DNA of 64,000 nt from Atherix ibis (Eukaryota; Arthropoda; Insecta; Diptera; Athericidae): assembly GCA_958298945.1 (NCBI GenBank), contig OY282605.1, forward strand, positions 42,510,811 to 42,574,810, in the 5' to 3' direction. A program made the position numbers and the translations under genes. The notes under the pieces were generated by a model. That model did no database searches. It had not been told where the DNA came from and saw only the letters and a list, made by a program, of their open reading frames with translations. How positions within the stretch are numbered: position 1 is the stretch's first letter; every line of letters starts with the position of its first letter. Positions 53,680 to 64,000 of the stretch are shown here, one piece after another.

Positions 53680-56340
53680 TATTTTAGAAGATAACTGTTA
53701 AATTTAAAAACCAAAATCCATCAATTAATCGGCGAATTATTCAAAAAAATCAATCATCAAAAATAACCTCAAAAAAAATCGAGTATTGAAAATTTAAATA
53801 AAAATTCTATTAAAATCCGAATTCTGAATGTGTTCAATTTAACTTTACATTCCGAAAGAAAATTTCGATAATCCTTTATGTTCTTTCAATTTCAGAAGAA
53901 AAATAAGAAATTAAAATTTTATTAAAAATTGCAAAATTTCATAAAAATTTTTTGAATATATATTCTGCATTTTTTTATCTATCAAGCAATTTAATTTAAA
54001 ATAATTTTCTTTCCGATCAATTTACGAGTACTTCCCTTTTTCACTACATTAGAAAACATTAACTAAGTACAATATTTAAATTCGTTGAGAATTTATGGAC
54101 TTTGTTCAACGAAACAAATTATCAACTTATTTCGAAAGTGCTTTTACTTTTAAAATAATTTTATATCGAAATCAAATTTTTCTTATAAAGTATAGATTAT
54201 CATCTTTATTTAGTATAAATTCATCTTTGAAATTTATGATATTCCCTCTATCTATATTTAAGTATCCATTTGTACATCAAAAGTTTATCCTCAAAATAAT
54301 AGAATAAACTTAATTGTTTAGAGAGTGGAAAAGGGGAGAAGATTGAATTTTCTATAGTATACTAGTCTATACTATTTAGCATGTTTTAGGCTGGAAAACA
54401 TTTCCAATATTCTTGAGAAACTTTTAACCTAGTTTATGTGTTATTCTAACGCAGCTGAATTATGTTTATCAATGTTAAAAGCAAAGTTAAACGACAAATT
54501 AAAATTGAAAATCTCAGCATCAAGTAACTGTTTAGTATAAAAGCATCAACATGATGGAATTTTAAGTACTTTATCGTCACAGATCAAGAGCAAAGGGACT
54601 TTTCGTTTATGTTTATATAAAATCAACGAAGCAAAATAGACCTTTTTATTTTATAAAAAAAAAAAAAAAACAAAAAAAATAAACAAATCAAATCAAAAGT
54701 GCTAAAAAGTACGTAAGTAAAACAATAACCAAGTATAAGAAAGAGAAATTACACTATTAAATATTACAACAACAGCTAACAAAAGTAACTTATAAAAACG
54801 ATGAGGAATATAATAATAAAAGGACGAAATATTTTTAAAAGTTAAAAAATTTATTAAACTAAGTTACCGAAAAGTTTCCAATGTCTTGTGTTTAATTATG
54901 AAAGCTAATGAAAAGCACTTTGTATGATCTTTTGTAAGAAATTGAAGATATGGCATAGCAGTCTTTCAGCCAAGCCAAAAGGAACATAATCCAAACAAAA
55001 TAGAGACAAAATGCCTTTTAGGACGAGCTGAAGTGAAAACACTTAAACTCAAACTAAACTAATTTTGTAGGAAATTCATTGGTTTTTTTTTTGTGTGTTC
55101 ATTTTTCCATCACTTCCGTTCAATAGATGTACTTTTTGCTAGCTGCCGTAATTACCTAACCTTGTGAATGTTGGCTGGTATTGTGCAAAAAACATTTTCG
55201 ACCGATTATATAAATATCTTTATTCAAGATTATCTGTTTATCTTATAGGTATACATGTCCTTCGCCAATGCCAGTGAAAGTTCCTGTTCTTGGTCTTATT
55301 GTAATGTTGTCATATTGTCGTAGCGTTCACTTTTTAAACATAGCCTAACTAAAACTGCGAACATTTATCTTTTTCGTTTTATTATTCTCAAATATTATTC
55401 ATATTTAACTACCTTTAATATTATAGTAACAACATAAAAAGATTTTGGGCTGCGACTTTTACTAAAGCTTCCAGTTTAAATTCTTAGCCATTCTATAAAC
55501 TACAACCATCACTAGTCTACAATTTATACTTTTCAACATTGTTAGTGGCTAAATTCATTTCAAAAGCAATTGTTTTTAAACTGACGACTATCTTTTGCAT
55601 TCGAATTTCCTGTTGCTGGACTTTTAAGGACCATTTGCATCTCCATAATCCAGGATATCATAACTGAATATCTTAAAACTATGAACTGACGACAGTCAAC
55701 CACAGACGATTGATTATAAGGAAAAAAAAGGCAAGAGCTATATTATTTTAAATTTTCTAATTTGCTTCTAACTATTTTCAAGAATAAACTTAATTATTTT
55801 GAACTCATTTAAAAAATAATAAAATTTTATTTTGACATTTGAGCATAGTTTCAAAGGTGTGGCGGAAAATAAATGGGACTGAAATTACTGAGAGTTTTCT
55901 AGAGCTTTCTAGGAATTTTCCTCTATAGATAAGATTTTTAAAAATATATTCAGTGTCTAAAAAATGAGTCAAAATATGAGAAAATTTCAGGACCCCTGCA
56001 TCAGCCCCTGATGCACGGGTCCTGACCTCACGTGCAGTACAAGTTTCATGGAACAGCAAATTTGGCCATTAAATATTATGTTAAGCTTAGTGAATCCTCA
56101 ATTTCGACATATGAAAAATTACAACAAGCCTATGCGAACTATTTTTTATTAAAATCACAAGTATAAGACATTTTTGGAGGGTGAAGGAGCAGTGAAGCCG
56201 AACCTCGATCATGGAGACCTTCATAACCGAAAGCTTACGGAAATGTGAAACGAGCATTGATATTATGAGGTCAGATCGTCGATGAACGTTGAAGTAGATT
56301 AGTAGTCCTTGAAAGGCTCAAAAAAAGATACTTAGTAACA
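53680..56340. other. AT-rich stretch, no supported gene; one GC-rich hairpin
   Basis: No protein family recognised. 53700-54000 is extremely AT-rich. A compact hairpin lies at 55989-56025. Confidence 0.4.
55989..56025. repeat. GC-rich near-perfect hairpin, 17-bp arms, 3-nt loop
   Basis: caggacccctgcatcag (55989-56005) pairs with ctgatgcacgggtcctg (56009-56025) with one mismatch. It is unusual for its GC content in this AT-rich setting. Confidence 0.93.
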
Positions 56341-56344
56341 TTTC

Positions 56345-56880
56345 AGAAACCACCCCCCCATCCTCCCTTATCAATCTCCAATCCCCCTTTTTACAACAAG
56401 TCTTTTTTTCTCCAACAAGATGATTCCCTAAACCCTCCATTTATATGATCATAATCCGTATGCCTTTTTCCCAAAATCAAAAAAGGGTTTTTGAGGAGCT
56501 GAAGGTGATTCTACTTGAATCTCTCTAACACTGCTACGAAGAGTGGAAACAGACAAACCTCGCTCAGACAGGCTTTCAGCATCAAAAATTTATGAACATA
56601 TAGAAACTTTTATAAAAAGCCCTTAAAAGGATCACAAATATAATTCTTTGCAGCAGATCAGACAGTGAAGGGTTTGTCTGTTTCCACTCTTCGTAGCAGT
56701 GTTAGTATCCCTGTGGTTTCCCTGGCTCGCTATTCACCTGGTCTTAGCATATGTGACTTTTTTTTATTCTACAAGATCACTTGATCAAGAGGATTGTAAC
56801 CTAGGAGATGAAAGCGATTCCAGTTGAGGTCTTGCAGCATTGCAACGAAAAGTAGAAACAACGGCCCCCGCAAACTTTTG
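56345..56880 (+). pseudogene. repeated C-terminal fragments of a mariner transposase
   Basis: Two direct and one inverted scraps of the same region. FEELKVILLESL and HCYEEWKQ at 56495-56555 resemble the C-terminal EELKAIP..VLQHCYEEWKQR of GVQW3-type mariner transposases. YSPGLSICDFFLFYK (third-Asp region SPDLAPCDFFLF, with Asp to Gly) at 56723-56775, followed by PVEVLQHCNEK-like codons at 56835-56870, is a second copy. A 34-bp exact inverse of the first scrap lies at 56671-56704. Frames are broken. Confidence 0.65.
56526..56704. repeat. perfect inverted repeat, 34-bp arms, 111-bp spacer
   Basis: 56526-56559 is the exact reverse complement of 56671-56704 (core ctgctacgaagagtggaaac). The left arm is mariner C-terminal coding sequence. 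Confidence 0.95.
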
Positions 56881-56884
56881 AACA

Positions 56885-59040
56885 AAAGGGCTTTATTTTT
56901 GTGAGTGTACAAAAAAATGATTCGTTTCTGTCATTTCTTTTTCAAAAAAAATTCTAATAAGATTGAATTCTAAGGATGGTCCCTAAGATGGTGATTTGCG
57001 TTAAATAAAGTTTTTACTAATTACTTATAAAAAAGAGTACTGAAAATACTAATAAAAATATTTTTCGTTTTCATAGAAAAACCTCTTCTTTAATTTAGAA
57101 GGATTTAAAAACCCTTCTATATAGATAAAAATTCGAAAATATCTTCTTTTGTAATAACATTTATTGGTATGCTCATATATGTGCTAGTAAAATCATTATG
57201 CAAAAAATATCCAAAGCTGGGCAAATTTTATAATTTCACAAATAGGACACGAATACGAAAAATCAATAAATACAATTAGGCAAATTGAAATGGAATTTAT
57301 TTCAATCAACTAAATCGATATCAAAAAGCTTAATTGTAAAAGAAACAGAAAACTTTTTAATATCCATTTAAATAATTTTATTATATACAACAAAAAGGCA
57401 AAAATAACTGAGAATCTATTACAATTTTAAGTAAAATGACCTAAAAACGTAATTTTAGTACAAATTTTAGTGTAAATGACAGCTGCCACTTGACACTAGA
57501 CAGCCCACCGATCTAAGGGTGGTGTGTTGATGATTAAAGTCTTCCTTTCAACGTTGCTATTCATTTTGGTTTATCAAGACTTAAACAGGAAAATTTTCGT
57601 TGAAATATTTAAATAAGACTCAATAATCCATCCTTAGTCGTTTCAAGGGATATTACGCTCAATCAACAGCCTCTTTTTATAATGAAATTAGGACGCTCTC
57701 CATCCATTCATCCTTTTAAAGCGTACTAGATCTATTCGACTAATTCCAGCTATAATACTAATTAATTATGTTTATCGATTTTGCTCTCTTCTCAACACAT
57801 AAAGAAATGTTGGCCACCAAAAAAAAAAAAAAACTCCCACTAAAGCCAAAAAATCTGCATGAACAAAAACACTGATACACTCATACAAACGCACACAAAT
57901 CCTCTATACCGACTTCTTTACACACAGACGCACAGTTACAATGGAACAAATGAAAAAAGGTATTCATCCTTTTGCTTCGGCTGGCCATAAGGAGCCGAAA
58001 GTGTTTTTTGGTGATAAACAACTTTTGTGCTCGTAGTTCTGTTTTTGGAAGATTGAGTTTGTCCTTCCTTTCATGCCACTACAACTTCAACCGTACTTCT
58101 AAGGTTCCAGCTCTTATCGTACGAAATTTTTGTTTGAGAAATAAAGGCGCCAAGCTTGCATAACTTGAAGTTAAGAATCTTTTACAGTTTCTATCTGCTC
58201 CTGTCTACTCACCCTTGGACACTATCTTTTGAATAAAATACAAAGAGCAATTAATCATCAGATCAAAGTTCTACAGAAGGAAATGAACTAAATGAAAATG
58301 TGCGCCAGCTCTTAGTGTGTGCTATTAAAGAAATTCTATTGATGAGGTGTACTCAATTGTACTAATATCGACCAATGGTAAATATTATAATAGCACAAGT
58401 CAATTTAAAGGTATGCCATATAAGATTATTGCCATAAATATTCAAGGTTAATCGAATATAATTAAGGATTTTTTATTATTTTTATCATCTCTAGATTCGG
58501 TTAAGCTTATTCGATTTTTTATTTTTATTTAATTGCATACAATTTATTACTAACAGAGTACAAAGACGTAAAGATCTATAGGAGAACCGTTCCATTAATG
58601 TCTCCTTAAGAACAAGGTATTTTTTTTTATAAATTTTAAAAATCTCGAAGCTATTGCCGTTTTGAACAACGAAAAGGTGTATAATAGAAGACTGTAAATG
58701 AACAGATTACTTATTAAAGGATTTGCAGGATAGTAGGATGGATAATTACATTCCATATTGCAGATTAACTATTCTGTATGCCCATAAATTTGTCAACAAC
58801 TTAAAAAAACTTAACTATAATGGATTTTGAAAGCTCTATAGAAGCTTCTATTTATACCAAAATCATTCAATATGGTTGGAGTTTTACTTTTACAACAAAA
58901 TCTAAACAGTATACTTGGTTTTTTCGGACTATTGATATTATTTTTAAAAAAAAATCTATTATTAAATAATTTTATTATTATTAGTAGTTATATATTTTCT
59001 TAAAACATTATTTGATTACTTCCGGTCTTCAGTAGAAAGA
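56885..59040. other. AT-rich stretch, no supported gene
   Basis: A less AT-rich patch at 57900-58200 has a 63-codon plus-strand frame (57972-58163) without recognised domain. Otherwise nothing recognised. Confidence 0.4.
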
Positions 59041-59060
59041 AAACAGTCATTAGAATCATT

Positions 59061-61068
59061 AGATGGCGAGCATGCTTTAAGGCAAGAAGGCAACACCAAC
59101 GGTCTTGTAAGCGAAACAGGGCCTCGACAGAGGAACTCAGACGGACCTACGAAGAGAAAAGTCGCCTTCTCAGAAACGCTATCAACTCGAGTAAACGAGA
59201 ATGCTGGAAGGAACTCTGTGCAGAAGTGGACCGGGACCCGTGGGGCAGGATTAAAAGCCTATCCGCAACAACACCAACCTGTCCTGAAATGCTGCACAGA
59301 ATAGTAGAACATCTGTTCCCGGAGACACCAGAACTCCCCAACTACCACCCGGAGGATGAAGAAGTGGAAATTACTGGAGTGACCATGGAAGAGCTCACGA
59401 GGGCCTGCAATAGACTGCAGAATGGCAAGGCACCAGGACCAAGCGGCATACCAAACATTGCACTGAAGAGTGCAATTGCTGCCAGGCCAGACATGTTTAT
59501 AAGCATGTATGACGCCTGCCTGCGGCAAGGAGTATTTCCGAGTCTTTGGAAGCAACAAAGATTGGTTTTTATCCCAAAAGGGAAGAAACCACCGGACCAA
59601 CCTGCATCCTATCGTCCACTTTACATGCTAGATTCGGACGAGAAGAACTTGGAGCGGATAGTAGCTGACAGATTGGAGCAATAAATCGATTCTCAACTTT
59701 CCGAATTCCAATTTGGATTCAGGAAGGGGAGATCGACCATCGATGCGTTGGAACTCGTCACGCACATCGCAAAGGAAGCCATCTCAGGAAAGAGATGGAA
59801 AAGCGGTTCCAAAAAGTATTGCCTTTAACTCGGCCCCTTGGATCGAATCTTGGAGGCTCTTGAGAACATGGGAGTGCCCAACTACCTACGGAGGATGGTC
59901 AGATCATACTTCAGTGATCGACTACTGCACTACGAGACCGAGGATGGACCAGCGGAGTATGGGGTCACGGGTTGGGTACCTCAGGGCTCTGTCCTGGTGC
60001 CACTCTTGTGGAACGTCATGTACGACGGCCTACTCCATCTGGAATTACCGACGAACACAACGCTCGTGGCCTTCGCGGACGATGAAGCGGTTGTCCTTGT
60101 AGCCAAACACCTGGAGGATCTGGAAGCCGCATTCTCCACCACCATCCGGAGGATAAGACAGTGGATGACATCGGCAGACCTGTCATTGGCGGAACATAAG
60201 ACCGAAGCACTCCTTGTGAGTAGCCGGAAGAAAATGGAGACCATTACCATAAGTGTGGGCGACCACGACATCCAATCGCTACCCTACATAAGGTATCTAG
60301 GAGTGGTTTTGGATGCCAGACTCAACTGCTAGAAGCACATCTCCAGCGCCAGCAGGAAGGCATCAGCAGTACAGGGCGCGCTCTCGTGGATAATGCCCAA
60401 TATCGGAGGCCCCAGGCAAATTCGAAGACGACTACTAGCAACTGTAGTTACCTCCGTCTTGCTATACGGAGCACCAGTGTGGGCGAAATCGCTAGAGCTA
60501 ACAACATACCGCAAGACAATGTCATCAGTCCAGCGGCTCTCAGCGATTAGAGTGGCTTCAGCATACCGACCCATCGACATCCTGGCAGGAGAGCGAGAAC
60601 GCCAACATCGTAGGAAGAAGGAAGAGTGGCGAAAGGTCCTCTGTGAAGAGGAGAGACCCGAGAGTCTTCTGTAAAGAAAGATGGGACAGCTCGACGAAGG
60701 GTCGGTGGACTCATCGACTGATCCCACATGTCACCAAATGGATCACTCGCCTGCACGGGGAAGTCTGGTATTACATTACCCAACTCTTGACTGGGCATGG
60801 ATGCTTTCGGGCATACTTGCACAGATTCAAGAGAACAGACTCCCCAAACTGTCACCGTTGCTACGATGTGCTCAAAGATGCAGAACACGTGTTCTTCCAA
60901 TGCCCCTTTTCCAAGGGAACACGGGCAAAACTGGAGAAAAATGTGGACCGTTCCATCAGTCCAGAAAACATAGTGGAGTGCATGCTGAAGAACCAATCGA
61001 CTCGTAACAGAGTTGCAGAGTACGCGGAATCTATCATCAAGGATCTTCACATCACGTACAAAGAATAG
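59061..61068 (+). pseudogene. R1-type reverse transcriptase ORF2 fragment (several lesions)
   Basis: Begins in the linker upstream of the reverse transcriptase (KECWKELCAEVDRDPWGRIK-like), then ITGVTMEELTRACNRLQNGK, APGPSGIPNIALKSAI and PPDQPASYRPLYMLDSDEKN. A TAA lies at 59682-59684, after which FQFGFRKGRSTIDALELVTH continues. Motif A is partly deleted (only AFNSAPW remains, 59820-59840, and the catalytic Asp is lost). YGVTGWVPQGSVLVPLLWNV is motif B and VAFADDEAVV motif C (FADD at 60072-60083). TAG lies at 60330-60332. MPNIGGPRQIRRRLL, SVLLYGAPVWA and YRKTMSSVQRLSAIRVASAY follow, with about 48 nt missing before PIDILAGER (near 60568). After another frame change the C-terminal zinc-binding block CHRCYDVLKDAEHVFFQC (60852-60905) and the TAG at 61066-61068 are intact. 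Confidence 0.93.
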
Positions 61069-61290
61069 GCCGCGATACGTCATAACATCGGGATAGCAGT
61101 AAAATAGTATTTACAAAGAGTGCCGCCGGGGAACCATCGTTCCGGGAGCAAGGGTAGAATTACAGGTTAGGTTTTAGCGAGGTATAAATCCCGCCTAACT
61201 CGTCTGACAGGTAGAAGGCCTCCCAGTCGAGTACCTTTTGAAGGTTTCCTCCTGTACCTGAATAATCTAAAAAAAAAAAAAAAAAAAAAA
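59061..61290 (+). mobile_element. R1-type non-LTR retrotransposon, 5'-truncated, poly(A) tail, target duplication
   Basis: The element starts inside the ORF, near 59061, preceded by agtcattagaat (59045-59056). It ends in a run of 22 A (61269-61290) followed by gtcatgagaatg, so a 12-bp duplication with one difference (agtcat[t/g]agaat) flanks it. About 200 bp of 3' untranslated sequence (61069-61268) lies between the stop and the tail. Base composition is much richer in GC than the flanks. The clade is judged R1-type from the protein. Confidence 0.9.
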
Positions 61291-61434
61291 GTCATGAGAA
61301 TGTATACAGTGTATACAGATGTGCATTGATAAGTTTACTTATAAGAGTTGTATGTGCATTGTAAGTAGGCTTTGATGGGCATTAATAAGTTTACGTATAA
61401 GAGTTATATTTAAGAAGTTTTTTTATAAAATTTT

Positions 61435-61604
61435 AAAAATTATATCCCTATCTATAATATATGCTACGAGGAATGTGAAAATGATCCAATATTAATGTCA
61501 ATTTTTAAAAGGCTGGATTTTCCACATACAATAAATCTAGTTGTTGATAAATTGACATTTTTACATTTTTCATAGCAAATATTATAGGTAGGGATATAAT
61601 TTTT
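61435..61604. mobile_element. foldback/MITE-like element, ~48-bp inverted repeats
   Basis: Left arm about 61435-61483 (aattatatccctatctataa...) and right arm about 61556-61604 are reverse complements with about six mismatches. The total is about 170 bp with no coding capacity, fitting a small non-autonomous DNA element or foldback. Confidence 0.8.
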
Positions 61605-61639
61605 GTAATACTTTGTAATAAAAATTGTATTAAATTAAT

Positions 61640-61930
61640 TTAATCAAGAATTAAGTAGATAAATCTAAGTTGGTTTGGTACAAAACGTTTCGATAATATA
61701 AGGTTCAGCTGAAAATGTTGCTTCGGTGAGTGAAATTGTTGTAGAAGATTCAGTTTTATCGGTTCCACGACGTTCGCAATAAGTGAAAAATTTTGTGCAC
61801 ACCGACCACATAGAAAAATTTGGCTGTAAAGCCTTATAAGGTCCAATTGGTATAAGAAATTATGCTGAAAACCATCTCTCCGGACGAAGCTACTTTTCAC
61901 TTAGCTTTTGAAAACCTAAGAGCAGTTATT
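61640..61930 (+). pseudogene. Tc/IS630-like DDE transposase relic, N-terminal part
   Basis: Plus strand: SAENVASVSEIVVEDSVLSV then PRRSQ (61707-61780; compare SAENVAAVRESVRE.P..SIPRR) belongs to the second helix-turn-helix. YKVQLV (61837-61855) and LKTISPDEATFHLAFEN (61863-61914) match the block YKIQLTQEL...KIIFSDEAHFHL, where SDE carries the first catalytic Asp (here PDE). The frame then ends (TAA 61933-61935). The remaining catalytic domain is absent. Related to families B and G in type. Confidence 0.7.
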
Positions 61931-61964
61931 GACTAATTATTTTTATTATAACAAGAAGATTTAC

Positions 61965-64000
61965 AGGACATTTTAATTAACAATCGTCTGTATCATGAAG
62001 TGAGAGTAAACACCCATCGGCGTTTCTCCAACTAACAAAAGTTAGATTCCTCTAGAAAATCTCTAGGCCATTCTCTCTTAAATCTCCGATGAGTGTTTCC
62101 GCAGGGACAGTACAGGACAATTCTCTCATAAGTGGATTATGATGATAGGATAAACGGGAGTGAAAATTTTGATAGCGGAAATTTCACAGGTACTGATCAA
62201 GGGGAACATTTAGATCACGATATATTACGTTGTTAAGAGTATAAAAGTGGTGTGGAGGGTGTTGGGGGGTTATCAACAATTTTATGGGGTATATCGGATC
62301 GTAACACCTGGACACGATAGAAATTAGAACATTTTGTTGAGCCGCAAAGTTCAATTCCATATGTCCAAATAGATTTTATATTTGTTTTGTATATTAAAAG
62401 TTTACTTTTTTATTGTTAGTGTCGATCATTTATTGTTAGTCCAGTAGTCTAAGAAGCTGTAGGTAACGTCTAATGGCTTCGAGTTTTTTCAGTCTAGTAT
62501 GTAGGTTCCATGTTAATCTCTTGCCCAGGTAAAGTTTCAAATAACGTACTTTATCATATTGTGGAATCATATTACTCTTAAGGTATAAAGAGGAAGATTT
62601 TCCTTGACAAAGAGTAAAAGAAATGTGAGCACTCTACATCTCTTAAATTAGGATTGAAGGTTGTGAATATGGAATTGTAAATTATTGGAAGCTATGTCAG
62701 GATTTCTTTGGGTAGCAAGTATGACCGTGTCTTCTGCATAAGTAGCAATAATAGTATTAGGATCATATGAGATGTTATGGGTAAAAATACTATGCAAAAT
62801 GGGACCAAGAAGAGACCCTTGTGGGACTCCGACACAAATTGGTGACCACGACCGGGTAGCGTCGTTTTAAAAGGCGTTTTTACAAAAATCTTTGCAAAGA
62901 TTGGTAGGAGGCTGGTCTATAGGAAAAAAGAAAATTAATGTTTTTTTTTAGTTTAGGAATATTTTAAATGAGAGAAAATTTCCAGAGTAAGTAAAAATAG
63001 GTTGTGCGCAGGATACCAATGAAAATGTATATAATTAAAGCTAAAGTTGTTCGGGAAATTTGCTTCAGCATAGGAACTGTTATTAGATTATAAGGAGGAG
63101 CTTTTTTTATTGGGAAGACGCGGTATAGTATATTTAATTTTTGAGGGCTTCACATTGTAGGGAAGAAGACTTATAGGGACTGGGAACATTAGTTCTTCAA
63201 TAATTTTGTAAGTACATAATTTGTCTTCTATGTGTATACTATCATGTGGAGCAAAAGTATTTACCAAATGTTTAGTAAATACTTCAGCTTTTTATTTGTC
63301 TGTGTTTGGCCGGTAACCGTTTTTTTGTACAAGAGTATTTATTTATGGCTTCCCATAAATAAATATTTTCCTTAAGCGATCTTGTATAAATTTCATGCCA
63401 TTCATTATAGTGCTTTCTAATTTCCATATTGTAAGAGATGTGAGTTGATATGACAGGATATTGTCTAATTTGTTTGTAAATATGTTTCTAGGATGAGCCT
63501 AGGATGAAGAGTCCTTAAGATTGGCTTAGAATTAAGGATAACGAGAACAAGACTATGATTAGATTTTAAATCGGAAAGAGTTTCAATACTAGGATTCATA
63601 GCATTTGAAGGAGTGATAATAAAGTAATCGAGGATATCAGGACGTTTTGAGCCAGAAGTTGGCCAGTATTTTGAGTTTGTGGTGGGGGGGGGGGGATTTG
63701 GGTAGGGTTTTTCAAGTTATTTGGTATAATGTATGGGACAGAGCTTCTTAAAGACTATTTTCTTGAGGGTTAGCAATGCGTTAACCCCATTGAGGGGGGA
63801 TGAAAAGTCGGAATCAGTTATGGGGGTATACAAATACTATATTAAGGTTAAATAAGAAGGTATTAATAGTAGCAACTATGGATTGTAGGGATTTGGAGGT
63901 GAAATTTGTGGAGTGAATACAAGTTTTGATGGATTTTCTTATAAGGATAGCTGTTCTACCAGGCGCCATATTGTCAGGGTGATCATTTCTCCCGTATCGT
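61965..64000 (-). mobile_element. Jockey-type non-LTR retrotransposon relic, cut by the right window edge
   Basis: The minus strand, from the right edge leftward, gives an AP-endonuclease domain: GRTAILIRKSIKTC (63910-63965) and KYWPTSGSKRPDILDYFIIT with SDLKSNHSLV (63550-63670). The reverse transcriptase follows: NKKAPPYNLITVPMLKQISR (63040-63115), YIFIGILRTTYFYLLWKFS, VGVPQGSLLGPILHSIFTHN (motif B, 62770-62835), TYAEDTVILATQRNPDIAS (motif C, 62685-62745, with FADD changed to YAED), RYLKLYLGKRLTWNLHTRLK (thumb) and IWTYGIELCGSTKCSNF (62315-62370). The last readable block is YHHNPLMREL near 62120. Stops and indels throughout. No poly(A) tail or target duplication was found, so the 3' boundary is approximate. 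Confidence 0.88.
63684..63695 (+). repeat. poly(G) run of 12
   Basis: An uninterrupted G12 tract inside the decayed Jockey endonuclease region. Unusual in this AT-rich DNA and a likely replication-slippage or assembly-error site. Confidence 0.9.

Overview
The window looks like AT-rich, gene-poor nuclear DNA from an insect, most likely a fly. The evidence is a nuclear copy of mitochondrial DNA (15205-16198) with the gene order cox3-trnG-nad3-trnA-trnR-trnN-trnS1-trnE, which is the ancestral insect order, and with tRNA sequences close to those of Diptera as I remember them. The dense load of mariner, Tc/IS630-like, R1-type and Jockey-type elements fits this. The species cannot be named from the sequence alone.

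I find no host protein-coding gene that I can defend. Almost every stretch with codon structure is a decayed transposable element. (1) DD34D mariner elements of at least four kinds: a family here called A with four copies (20063-21323, 23692-24978, 27994-29230, 37517-38586), all with matching ends and TA target duplications; a Himar1/irritans-like copy (40273-41305); an A-related copy (45210-46448); Mos1/mauritiana-like relics (1-610, 1565-2501, 35445-36716); a miniature relic with both ends (48425-49266); and scraps at 32310-32940 and 56345-56880. (2) Tc/IS630-like DDE transposase relics: family B (3094-4062, 19138-19955, 42645-43660), family G (5585-5885, 21645-21835, 26670-26945, 36995-37515), and single relics at 49845-50985 and 61640-61930. 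(3) Non-LTR retrotransposons: 8825-10110, 12605-14725, 51553-53666 (perfect 12-bp target duplication), 59061-61290 (R1-type, poly(A) tail, near-perfect duplication) and 61965-64000 (Jockey-type, minus strand, running off the right edge).

Two satellites-in-the-making stand out. At 12631-14334 a 162-bp (54-codon) piece of R1-type reverse-transcriptase coding sequence is repeated about 10.5 times in phase with the retrotransposon reading frame, and recognisable retrotransposon sequence continues downstream. At 31205-32112 a 238-bp unit carrying the end of a mariner element plus a scrap of its transposase is repeated about four times, next to a relic of the same mariner.

A further pattern is a set of at least eight short, nearly perfect inverted duplications, mostly with loops of 2-14 nt, lying in or beside element relics. 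The elements do not cooperate in a pathway. The layout is nested and overlapping debris on both strands, of the kind found in pericentromeric heterochromatin or piRNA-producing loci, which is an inference only. Long intervening stretches are AT-rich with homopolymer runs and no recognisable feature.
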